From Caulobacteraceae bacterium (GTDB taxonomy: Bacteria > Pseudomonadota > Alphaproteobacteria > Caulobacterales > Caulobacteraceae), in NCBI GenBank assembly GCA_004144935.1, contig SDZP01000266.1, positions 1 through 5,146 on the forward strand: DNA of 5,146 nucleotides, in the 5' to 3' direction. The notes beneath the pieces were generated by a model. The model was given only the letters and a program-made list of their open reading frames with translations. It was not told the origin of the DNA and did not search any database. The position numbers were made by a program, and so were the translations under genes. This document shows, in pieces, positions 1 through 5,146 of the stretch (positions within the stretch are counted from its first letter, which is position 1; each line of letters starts with the position of its first letter).

Positions 1-2
1 CC

Positions 3-1118
3 CTCAAGGCTCTCACCCATGCCCCGACCGGCGGCGTCGTGGCGGCGGCCACCACCTCCCTGCCCGAGAAGATCGGCGGCCCCCGTAACTGGGACTATCG
101 CTACTGCTGGATCCGGGACGCCACCCTGACCCTGCTGGCCCTGATGAACGCCGGCTATTACGAGGAGGCTCAGGCCTGGCGGGACTGGCTGCTCCGCGCC
201 GTGGCCGGCAGCCCGGCCGACATGCAGATCATGTACGGCGTGGCCGGCGAGCGCCGCCTCAACGAGTGGGAAGCTGGCTGGCTGCCGGGCTACGAGGGCA
301 GCACCCCCGTCCGCATCGGCAACGCCGCCTCCACCCAGTTCCAGCTCGACGTCTATGGCGAGTTGGCCGACAGCCTGCACCAGGCCCGCCGCGGCGGCCT
401 GACCGGCAACGAGGCCGCCTGGAGCGTCGAGCGGGCCCTGACCGACCACGTCTGCCGCGTCTGGCGCACCCCGGACGACGGCATCTGGGAGGACCGCTCG
501 GACCGCAAGCACTACACCTTCAGCAAGGTGATGGCCTGGGTCACCCTCGATCGCGCCGTTCAAGCCGTTGAAAATTATGGGCTTCCTGGCGATTCTGAAC
601 GCTACCGTGCCATTCGCGAGGAGATCCGCGAGGACATCATGGCCAACGGCTTCGACGCCGAGCGGAACACCTTCGTGCGCTCCTACGGCAGCCAGTCGGT
701 GGACGCCTCCCTGCTGCTGCTGGCCGAGCTGGGCTTCGTCGAAGCCTCCGATCCCCGCTACGTCGGCACTGTCGAGGCCATCGAGCGCGACCTGCTGCAC
801 GGCGGCTTCGTCCACCGTTACGACACCGGCGAAATCGACGACGGCCTCAACACCACCGAGGGGGCCTTCCTGGTCTGCACCTTCTGGCTGGTCGACGCCT
901 ATGTCGCCATCGGCCGGTTGGAGGACGCCGAGGCGCTGTTCGAACGGCTCCTGTCGATCCGCAACGACCTTGGCCTGCTGGCCGAGGAATACGATCCCGT
1001 CGACCGGCGTCAGGTCGGCAACTTCCCCCAGGCCTTCAGCCACATCGGCCTGATCAACGCCGCCTTCAACCTGACCCGGGCCAAGGGCGAGAACGGTCAC
1101 ACGATCGAGCGGGGCTAG
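3..1118 (+). CDS. Glycoside hydrolase family 15 protein (glucoamylase/trehalase-like), 5'-truncated by window edge
   Basis: GH15 enzymes are inverting exo-hydrolases that release glucose from alpha-glucans, oligosaccharides or trehalose; the substrate cannot be told from this fragment. The frame is open to the left edge and reads LKALTHAPTGGVVAAATTSLPE across the GTG at 39, so that GTG is an internal Val and the true start lies upstream. Family signatures are GGPRNWDYRYCWIRDA (nt 75-122), GIWEDRSDRKHYTFSK (480-527), TTEGAFLVCTFWLVDA (852-902) and LLAEEYDP (975-998). By alignment from memory with Aspergillus glucoamylase (LWEE and AEQYD), the general acid is the Glu at 489-491 and the base is the first Glu at 984-986. 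About 371 residues are present, whereas such bacterial proteins are commonly near 600. No signal peptide can be judged. Codons in 558-620 are unusually A/T-ending. In many proteobacteria GH15 genes lie beside trehalose genes (otsA/otsB); none is visible here. Family assignment is firm; substrate is unknown. Confidence 0.93.
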   Translation, partial: LKALTHAPTGGVVAAATTSLPEKIGGPRNWDYRYCWIRDATLTLLALMNAGYYEEAQAWRDWLLRAVAGSPADMQIMYGVAGERRLNEWEAGWLPGYEGSTPVRIGNAASTQFQLDVYGELADSLHQARRGGLTGNEAAWSVERALTDHVCRVWRTPDDGIWEDRSDRKHYTFSKVMAWVTLDRAVQAVENYGLPGDSERYRAIREEIREDIMANGFDAERNTFVRSYGSQSVDASLLLLAELGFVEASDPRYVGTVEAIERDLLHGGFVHRYDTGEIDDGLNTTEGAFLVCTFWLVDAYVAIGRLEDAEALFERLLSIRNDLGLLAEEYDPVDRRQVGNFPQAFSHIGLINAAFNLTRAKGENGHTIERG

Positions 1119-1165
1119 GGCTTTCCGACCGGCGCGATCGCCCTAACTCCCCTGAAGCGTCCTCG

Positions 1166-1190
1166 GGAACGAGCGCGCACCTTGGTTGTT
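1166..1190 (+). promoter_or_regulatory. Candidate EcfG/SigT-type general stress promoter for the CBS gene
   Basis: GGAAC at 1166-1170 is followed by 16 bases and then TGTT at 1187-1190. The alphaproteobacterial EcfG (Caulobacter SigT) general-stress consensus is GGAAC-N16/17-CGTT, so this is a perfect -35 and three of four -10 bases at correct spacing. It lies in the intergenic gap on the coding strand of the CBS gene. Transcription would start near 1197, giving a leader of about 30 nt before the ATG at 1228. Position supports function; a chance match cannot be excluded. Confidence 0.55.
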
Positions 1191-1212
1191 ACGGTCCCAC
1201 GGGGACCACGCC

Positions 1213-1217
1213 GGAGA
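1213..1217 (+). promoter_or_regulatory. Ribosome binding site of the CBS gene
   Basis: GGAGA lies 10 nt before the ATG at 1228. It supports that ATG as the start rather than the in-frame ATGs at codons 6 and 7. Confidence 0.6.
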
Positions 1218-1227
1218 TTGAATTCGC

Positions 1228-1626
1228 ATGCGCGTCGCCGACATGATGACCCCCGTTTCCGATCCCCTGAGCCACGCCACCACCCTGCGCCAGGCGGCCA
1301 CGGCCCTGGCCCAGTCCAAGCTCGACCAGCTGCCCGTCGCCCACGAGGGGCGGTTGATCGGGGCGGTCAGCGAGCACGACCTCGTCGACTACGGCCTGGC
1401 CCGCGGCCTCAACGCCGACAGCCCGGTGTTCGCGGTGATGAGCCACTACATCGACTGGTGCTACGAGGATGAGGACATCGTCGACATCGTCGCCCGCCTG
1501 GCCGACGCCGACCGTGAAAGCCTGATCGTCCTAACCCGCAGGCACCGCCTGGCCGGCGTCGTCACCGCCAACGCCCCGTCACGCGGCGGCTGGGGCGATG
1601 CGGACGTCATCGACGTCGCCGCCTGA
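1228..1626 (+). CDS. Tandem CBS-domain protein, 132 aa
   Basis: CBS pairs form Bateman modules that bind adenine nucleotides such as AMP, ATP or SAM and act as energy or redox sensors. Here no effector domain is attached, so the protein probably acts as a stand-alone cytosolic sensor; its partner is unknown. CBS1 spans about residues 1-56 (MRVADMMTPV at the start, LDQLPVAHEGRLIGAVSEHD). CBS2 spans about 65-117 (FAVMSHYIDWCYEDEDI, then ESLIVLTRRHRLAGVVTANA). CBS1 keeps the ribose-contacting S/TxxD motif (Ser48, Asp51). In CBS2 this reads T113-A-N-A116, so the Asp is missing and the terminal helix looks degenerate. There are no membrane segments. The ATG is supported by GGAGA 10 nt upstream. 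An EcfG-like promoter about 38 nt upstream of the start suggests stress induction. The gene converges on the acyl-CoA dehydrogenase operon, with a terminator hairpin 9 nt after its stop. Confidence 0.92.
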   Translation: MRVADMMTPVSDPLSHATTLRQAATALAQSKLDQLPVAHEGRLIGAVSEHDLVDYGLARGLNADSPVFAVMSHYIDWCYEDEDIVDIVARLADADRESLIVLTRRHRLAGVVTANAPSRGGWGDADVIDVAA

Positions 1627-1630
1627 AATG

Positions 1631-1657
1631 AAAAAGGGCGCGGCCGAAGCCGCGCCC
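1631..1657 (-). terminator. Intrinsic terminator of the acyl-CoA dehydrogenase operon, possibly bidirectional
   Basis: A perfect 9-bp stem, GGGCGCGGC (1636-1644) and GCCGCGCCC (1649-1657), encloses a 4-base loop. Read on the - strand the loop is UUCG closed by a C-G pair, the extra-stable tetraloop form. It is followed by TTTTTCATTT, a good U-tract, so it fits termination after the dehydrogenase stop at 1683. On the + strand the stem is preceded by A5 and followed only by TGTTCCTT, so it would terminate the CBS transcript less efficiently. Confidence 0.9.
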
Positions 1658-1682
1658 TGTTCCTTGCCGTCGGCCTGGCGGC

Positions 1683-2894
1683 CTAACGGCCGGTCGGCAC
1701 GTCCTTGAAAGCCACGTCCTTGTCCAGCCGGATATCACCCGGCAGGCCCAACACGCGCTCGGCGATGATGTTCTTCAGGATCTCGTCCGTCCCGCCGGCG
1801 ATGCGCAGGCCGGGGGCCCACAGCAGCGACTGCTGGAAGGCGGCCTGCAACGGGGCTTCCGACGGGTCGGCGAGGATGCCGTACTGGTCCTCCATCTCCA
1901 CCCCGTAGTTGCTCATCTCCTGCATCTGGTTGGCGGCGATGATCTTGCCGATCGAGCTTTCCGGACCGGGCGTCTGGCCCTTGGACAGCGCCGTCATGGT
2001 GCGGAAGCGGGTCAGCTTCAGTCCCTCGGCGGCGACGTACCAGTCGGCCAGCTTCTCGCGGAAGGCGCCGTCCTTGATGCCATCGGTCTGACGCGCCAGT
2101 TCCATGATGGTCTTGTAATCCGGGCCCGAGGACCCGCCGACCGCCAGGCGCTCGTTCATCAGGGTGACCAGGGCCACCTTCCAGCCTTCGCCGACGGCGC
2201 CGAGCCGCTGGCTGTCCTTCACCCGCAGGTCGGTGAAGTAGACCTCGTTGAACTCGGAACCGCCCGAGGCCTGGTGGATCGGACGCACTTCCACGGCCGG
2301 ATCATGCATGTCGATCCAGAACATGGTCATGCCCTTGTGCTTGGGCACGTCGGGATCGGTGCGGACCAGCAGGATGCCGTAGTCGCTGTACTGGGCGCCC
2401 GTGGTCCAGACCTTCTGGCCGTTGATCACCCACTCGTCGCCGTCCTTGACGGCCCGGGTGCGGCTGGCGGCCACGTCCGAGCCGCCGGCCGGTTCACTGA
2501 ACAGCTGGCACCAGATCTCCTCGCCGCGCATGGCCGGGCCCACGTAGCGGGTCTTGGTCTCGGCGTCGGCAAAGGCCATCACGGTGGGGACGCACATGCC
2601 CAGGCCGATGGTGAAATAGCCGTAGTTGACGCCGACCTTGCCTTCTTCCTGGCCGAAGATGACCGACTGGATCGGCGTGCCGCCGCCCCCGCCCCATTCC
2701 TTGGGCCAGGTGATGCAGGCGTAGCCGGCGTCGGCCTTCTTGGCCTGCCAGGACTTGGCGGCGGCCATGTGCTCGGGAGAATTGGGCCGGCGGCCGTTGG
2801 CGCTGGTGCTCTTGTGCTCGGAGGCGTTGGCCTCCAGCCAGGAACGAGCCTTTTCGCGGTAGGCGGCTTCTTCGGGAGAGTCGTTGAAATCCAT
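1683..2894 (-). CDS. Acyl-CoA dehydrogenase, catalytic subunit (FadE29/ChsE2-like), 403 aa
   Basis: This is an FAD-dependent acyl-CoA dehydrogenase that introduces an alpha,beta double bond into an acyl-CoA thioester; electrons normally pass to electron-transfer flavoprotein. Visible parts are an N-terminal helical domain (about 1-125, with WPKEWGGGGG at 63-72), the flavin/substrate beta-domain motif LFSEPAGGSDVAASRTRA (131-148), VINGQKVWTTGAQYSDY (156-172), and a C-terminal helical domain (about 235-385). The usual YEGT catalytic Glu near the C-terminus is replaced by AGGTDEI (366-372). Glu248 in LMNERLAVGG aligns with the alternative catalytic position used by isovaleryl- and long-chain acyl-CoA dehydrogenases and by mycobacterial FadE29 (NNER). 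Length is normal. The ATG is preceded by AGAGG with 8-nt spacing. It is the second gene of an operon, 18 nt after the partner subunit, and ends before a strong terminator. Substrate is inferred only: a bulky, branched or steroid-derived acyl-CoA. Confidence 0.93.
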   Translation of the reverse strand: MDFNDSPEEAAYREKARSWLEANASEHKSTSANGRRPNSPEHMAAAKSWQAKKADAGYACITWPKEWGGGGGTPIQSVIFGQEEGKVGVNYGYFTIGLGMCVPTVMAFADAETKTRYVGPAMRGEEIWCQLFSEPAGGSDVAASRTRAVKDGDEWVINGQKVWTTGAQYSDYGILLVRTDPDVPKHKGMTMFWIDMHDPAVEVRPIHQASGGSEFNEVYFTDLRVKDSQRLGAVGEGWKVALVTLMNERLAVGGSSGPDYKTIMELARQTDGIKDGAFREKLADWYVAAEGLKLTRFRTMTALSKGQTPGPESSIGKIIAANQMQEMSNYGVEMEDQYGILADPSEAPLQAAFQQSLLWAPGLRIAGGTDEILKNIIAERVLGLPGDIRLDKDVAFKDVPTGR

Positions 2895-2902
2895 GGTTCT
2901 TT

Positions 2903-2907
2903 CCTCT
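2903..2907 (-). promoter_or_regulatory. Ribosome binding site of the catalytic acyl-CoA dehydrogenase subunit
   Basis: Read on the - strand, AGAGG lies 8 nt before the ATG (2894-2892), inside the 18-nt gap after the partner's stop. The second cistron therefore has its own initiation signal. Confidence 0.7.
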
Positions 2908-2912
2908 CGCGC

Positions 2913-4028
2913 CTAGGCGGCGTTACGACGTTCGAGCTGGCCGACGAGCCGCTCTTTCCAGACCTTCGGACCACCGGCCACCAGGGCCAGTTGCCGCGAG
3001 CGACGGTAGTAGAGGTGGCAGTCCACCTCCCAGGTGAAGCCCATGCCGCCGTGGGTCTGGATGTTTTCCTTGGAGGCGAACCAGTAGGCTTCGCTGCCGG
3101 CGATGCGCGCGGCGGCCGCGGCGGCCGGCAGTTCGGCGGCGTTGGTGTTGAGCGCCCAGGCCCCGTAGTAGCAGTTCGAGCGGGCGACCTCGTTCTTGAC
3201 GTACATGTCCGCCAGCTTGTGCTTGATCGCCTGGTAGCTGCCGATCACCCGGCCGAAGGCGTAGCGCTCCAGGGCGTATTCCTTGGCCATCTCCAAGCAG
3301 CGGTCGGCCCCGCCGACCTGTTCGAAGGCCAGCAGGACGGCGGCGCGGTCGAACACCTGCTCGGTGATCGCCTGGCCCTCGCCGGCGGCGCCGACGGCTT
3401 TCACCGGGGCGTCCTTGAAGGTCAGCTTGGCGACCGAACGGGTCGGGTCCAGCGACTTCAGGGTCTCGCGGGTGACACTGGCGTCATTGAGGTCGACCAG
3501 GAACAGGCCCGGCCGGCCGCCTTCGGACGCCAGCACCAGGGCGACGTCGGCGATGTCGCCGTCGGTCACCGGGATCTTTACGCCGTTCAGCTTGCCGTTG
3601 GAGACGGTGCAGGACAGCGAGGCCCCGTTGGTCACGCCCGGGCCTTCCGAGGTGGCGTAGCAGCCGATGATCTCGCCGGCGGCGATTTTCGGCAGCAGAT
3701 GGCTCTTCTGTTCGTCGCTGCCGGCCAGCAGGATGGCCTCGGCCACGAAGTAGACCGTCGAGGCGAACGGAATGGGGGCCAGCGAGCGGCCCAGTTCCTC
3801 GGCGATGGCGCAGAGCTCGACGTGGCCCAGGCCCAGGCCGCCGAACTCCTCGGGGATCGCGGCGCCCAGCCAGCCCTGTTCGGCGACTCCGGCCCACAGG
3901 GCCTTGTCGAAGGAGACGGCGTCGTCGTTCAGCACCACGCGCACGGCGCTCGTCGGTGAACGGGCCTCGAGGAACTTGCGCGCCTCGCCCTTCAGGAACT
4001 TCTGGTCGTCGGAATAGTCGAAATTCAC
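2913..4028 (-). CDS. Acyl-CoA dehydrogenase-like partner subunit lacking the catalytic Glu (FadE28/ChsE1-like), 371 aa
   Basis: This acyl-CoA dehydrogenase-fold protein probably serves as the non-catalytic, FAD-site-sharing subunit of a heterotetramer with the downstream gene. The N-terminal helical domain includes IPEEFGGLGLGHVELCAIAEELG (59-81, the standard family signature). The middle beta domain is poorly conserved: YATSEGPGVTNG (124-135) replaces the usual TEPxAGSD. The C-terminal domain has YALERYAFGRVIGSYQAIKH (251-270, family FAD-contact region) and GGMGFTWEVDCHLYYRR (327-343). The helix-G catalytic position reads FDRAAVLLA, aligning Ala229 with Thr255 of medium-chain dehydrogenase. 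The C-terminal catalytic position falls in LVAGGPKVW, with no Glu. Both known catalytic-base sites are therefore empty. The start is GTG, chosen because GGGAGG lies 5 nt upstream and the protein begins MNFDYSDDQ as expected. It is the first gene of the operon and is divergent from the unknown gene at 4165. Confidence 0.92.
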   Translation of the reverse strand: MNFDYSDDQKFLKGEARKFLEARSPTSAVRVVLNDDAVSFDKALWAGVAEQGWLGAAIPEEFGGLGLGHVELCAIAEELGRSLAPIPFASTVYFVAEAILLAGSDEQKSHLLPKIAAGEIIGCYATSEGPGVTNGASLSCTVSNGKLNGVKIPVTDGDIADVALVLASEGGRPGLFLVDLNDASVTRETLKSLDPTRSVAKLTFKDAPVKAVGAAGEGQAITEQVFDRAAVLLAFEQVGGADRCLEMAKEYALERYAFGRVIGSYQAIKHKLADMYVKNEVARSNCYYGAWALNTNAAELPAAAAAARIAGSEAYWFASKENIQTHGGMGFTWEVDCHLYYRRSRQLALVAGGPKVWKERLVGQLERRNAA

Positions 4029-4033
4029 TTGAT

Positions 4034-4039
4034 CCTCCC
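4034..4039 (-). promoter_or_regulatory. Ribosome binding site fixing a GTG start
   Basis: Read on the - strand, GGGAGG stands 5 nt before the GTG at 4028-4026. It is the strongest Shine-Dalgarno sequence in the window and decides the non-ATG start of the partner dehydrogenase subunit. Confidence 0.8.
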
Positions 4040-4102
4040 GGGCGCATGTCCACGCGCCTTCTGTCGCCTCGCAAGATAGACGGCTTTCGGCGCGGGGGAA
4101 GA

Positions 4103-4117
4103 TTGACTTGGCGTCAA
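4103..4117. promoter_or_regulatory. 15-bp palindrome in the divergent intergenic region, candidate operator
   Basis: TTGAC (4103-4107) and GTCAA (4113-4117) form perfect inverted arms around TTGGC. The site lies between the divergent dehydrogenase operon (start 4028) and unknown gene (start 4165), where a dimeric regulator could act on either. On the - strand TTGACGCC also resembles a Caulobacter -35 element, but no matching -10 is seen at proper spacing. The arms are short, so a chance origin is possible. Confidence 0.3.
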
Positions 4118-4164
4118 CGATTTCAGGTTTTTATGGCGGGTCAGTTCAGAACGATGGCGGGGTC

Positions 4165-4734
4165 ATGGCCAAAACGGTCTTCCAGAAGAACCAGCGTGTG
4201 TGGGTCGAGGCCGTCGGGGCCTGGGCCAATATCGAGAAGATCGTGGCCATCTGGGCCAAGGGCTTCGACGAGCCGGTGCGCGTGACCTACGACGTCGGCT
4301 TGGGACGTGATTTCTTCGCTCATGAACTCAAGCCGGAAGACCAGGTCGTCGACGCCGATGACCAGGGCGAGCGCTGGCGGCTGCTGAGGGCCAAGAACAA
4401 ATGGCAGCAGCCCGGCGACTGCGCCCACCACCCGTTCCCGGGCACCTACCCCATCGTCGTCACCGATCCCAACGACTGGGGCGGTTGGCGCACGCCAGGG
4501 GCCGAGTACGACCGCGACCCCCATCGCATAGAGCGCCAGGCCCGGCTGATCGCCAGCGCCCCACGGTTCCAGGCGATTGCGAAGGAGCTGATGGCGCTGG
4601 TCGCCGAAGCGCCGGACGACGCGCCGCCGGCCATCCTGGAGCTGGCGCAGCAGGCGGCGGCCATCGAACGGTTCATCGCCGAGGTCCCTTCGCCCGGCTC
4701 GGAGACTGACCGCGAAGGCTCGGCGGTCGCCTAG
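4165..4734 (+). CDS. Protein of unknown function, 189 aa, with C-terminal ARLIAxAP helix motif
   Basis: I do not recognise a named family for the whole protein. Residues 1-57 (RVWVEAVGAWANIEKIVAIWAKG, then EPVRVTYDVGLGRDFFAHEL) look like a small beta-rich domain, perhaps SH3-like; this is a guess from strand/turn pattern. Residues 70-112 are Trp/Pro/Gly-rich (WRLLRAKNKWQQPGD, HHPFPGTYPIVVTDPNDWGGW). Residues 121-148 form a helix with RQARLIASAPRFQAIAKELM, close to the '(N)ARLIAAAPELLEAL' motif common in short phage-encoded proteins. Residues 153-174 are Ala-rich helix, and the tail is acidic. There is no signal peptide or membrane segment. Start choice is uncertain: the ATG at 4165 gives the natural-looking MAKTVFQKNQ but has only a G-rich stretch 2 nt upstream. 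An in-frame TTG at 4108 has GGGGGAAG with 6-nt spacing and would add 19 residues. Codon use matches its neighbours. Coding status is well supported; function is unknown. Confidence 0.8.
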   Translation: MAKTVFQKNQRVWVEAVGAWANIEKIVAIWAKGFDEPVRVTYDVGLGRDFFAHELKPEDQVVDADDQGERWRLLRAKNKWQQPGDCAHHPFPGTYPIVVTDPNDWGGWRTPGAEYDRDPHRIERQARLIASAPRFQAIAKELMALVAEAPDDAPPAILELAQQAAAIERFIAEVPSPGSETDREGSAVA

Positions 4735-4739
4735 ACGCG

Positions 4740-4772
4740 GCCGTCCTTTCACCTAACCGGCAGGCGGACGGC
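4740..4772. terminator. Weak stem-loop between convergent genes, possible terminator
   Basis: GCCGTCC (4740-4746) pairs with GGACGGC (4766-4772) around a 19-nt loop, within which CCT (4752-4754) and AGG (4762-4764) can pair. It starts 5 nt after the unknown gene's TAG and directly abuts the reductase's TGA, so it suits both convergent transcripts. Neither side has a U-tract, so it is not a classical intrinsic terminator. Confidence 0.35.
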
Positions 4773-5146
4773 TCAACGCCTGGAGGTCACCGAGGCGCCG
4801 CCGAAGACCACCTGCCGCCGCGCCTGATCGCCGAACAGGCCGTAGAGCATCGGCAGGTCCGGTTGCGTCGCCTTGTCCAGCACCGCCAGATGCTCCGCCG
4901 AAAGCGTCAGGCCGACCGCGCCAATGTTGTCATGAAGCTGGCTGACCTTGCTGACGCCGATCAGCACGGTGTCGACGCAGGGGCGCGACAGGGTCCAGGC
5001 CAGCGCGACCTTGGCCGGCGGCTCCCCGACCTCAGCGGCGACCGCCTTGAGGGCGTCGACGATGGCCCAGTTGCGTTCGGTAAACAGGCTGTCGCCGAAC
5101 GGATTGGCGCCGTCCAGCCTGTTGTCGCCTTCCGGCCTCCCCCCAC
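4773..5146 (-). CDS. Aldo/keto reductase, C-terminal fragment truncated by window edge
   Basis: Aldo/keto reductases are cytosolic TIM-barrel enzymes that use NADPH to reduce aldehydes and ketones; the substrate here is unknown. The frame stays open to the right edge, beginning GGRPEGDNRLDGANPFGDSLF, which is the usual stretch after the catalytic part of the barrel. It continues with NWAIVDALKAVAAEVG, then PAKVALAWTL (VALAWTL at 5009-4989, the conserved C-terminal barrel helix). VDTVLIGVSKVSQLHDN (cofactor 2'-phosphate-binding region, LIGVSK at 4964-4947) follows, then LTLSAEHLAVLDKAT. About 123 residues of a typical 320-350 are present; the catalytic Tyr, Lys, His and Asp lie off the window. 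The GTG at 4967 is an internal Val, not a start. The last 15 or so residues (DQARRQVVFGGASVTSRR) extend beyond the conserved core. It is convergent with the unknown gene, with 38 nt between the stops. Confidence 0.92.
   Translation of the reverse strand, partial: GGRPEGDNRLDGANPFGDSLFTERNWAIVDALKAVAAEVGEPPAKVALAWTLSRPCVDTVLIGVSKVSQLHDNIGAVGLTLSAEHLAVLDKATQPDLPMLYGLFGDQARRQVVFGGASVTSRR

Noticed and set aside
1116..1145. Terminator after the GH15 gene from TAGGGC (1116-1121) and GCCCTA (1140-1145)
   Set aside because: The stem has only 6 bp with an 18-nt loop and no U-tract, and it overlaps the stop codon; such a repeat is expected by chance in GC-rich DNA.
2274..3959. A 561-codon open frame on the + strand, opposite the dehydrogenase genes
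   Set aside because: It is antisense to two clear acyl-CoA dehydrogenases. Its Gly/Val/Ala/Asp-rich, low-complexity translation is typical of the shadow frame opposite GC-biased codons, and it matches no recognisable domain.
4073..4078. Possible -10 element TATCTT on the - strand for the dehydrogenase operon
   Set aside because: No -35 sequence lies at 16-18 nt (CTTCCC is a poor match), and the TTGACGCC further upstream is about 33 nt away, too far to pair with it.
4103..4117. FNR/FixK-type box (TTGAC-N4-GTCAA)
   Set aside because: The arms fit, but the spacer is 5 nt rather than 4, which would put the half-sites out of register for that regulator family.
4133..4285. Alternative short frame beginning at ATG 4133 with a second ATG at 4154
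   Set aside because: It overlaps the better-supported 189-aa protein in another frame, and its Arg/Ser/Pro-rich translation is typical of out-of-frame reading in GC-rich DNA.
4961..5146. Separate - strand open frame at the right edge in a different frame, suggesting a frameshifted reductase
   Set aside because: The true reductase frame reads continuously from the edge (GGRPEGDNRL) through VALAWTL to the stop at 4773, so there is no frameshift and the other frame is a shadow.

Overview
This is a GC-rich chromosomal window. Its strong G/C third-position bias, gene styles and an EcfG-like promoter motif suggest an alphaproteobacterium, most likely Caulobacteraceae (Caulobacter or Phenylobacterium type). 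That placement is inferred from sequence style, not from a database match. I see no tRNA, rRNA, CRISPR array, insertion sequence or integrase, and no gene-free stretch over 300 bases.

Layout. (1) 1-1118, + strand: the C-terminal part of a glycoside hydrolase family 15 (glucoamylase/trehalase-like) enzyme; its start lies off the left edge. (2) 1119-1227: an intergenic region with a good match to the alphaproteobacterial general-stress (EcfG/SigT) promoter. (3) 1228-1626, + strand: a small tandem-CBS-domain protein. (4) 1631-1657: a near-ideal intrinsic terminator with a UUCG loop, read on the - strand, between the convergent CBS gene and acyl-CoA dehydrogenase operon. (5) 4028 down to 1683, - strand: a two-gene operon of acyl-CoA dehydrogenase subunits. 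The upstream gene (371 aa) lacks a catalytic Glu at both known positions, and the downstream gene (403 aa) carries it in an N-E-R motif. This matches the split alpha2beta2 dehydrogenases known from mycobacterial cholesterol catabolism. (6) 4029-4164: a divergent regulatory region with a 15-bp palindrome. (7) 4165-4734, + strand: a protein of unknown function whose C-terminal half carries an 'ARLIAxAP' helix motif familiar from small phage proteins. (8) 4773 to the right edge, - strand: the C-terminal part of an aldo/keto reductase.

How the genes fit together. The dehydrogenase pair is the only clear operon and probably performs one alpha,beta-dehydrogenation of a bulky, branched or steroid-like acyl-CoA. 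The GH15 enzyme and CBS protein share a strand, but a stress-type promoter sits between them, so the CBS gene probably has its own transcript. The unknown gene and the reductase converge on a short hairpin. I found no clear evidence of a new multi-gene system. The points most worth following are the split dehydrogenase, the putative stress promoter and the unknown 189-aa protein.
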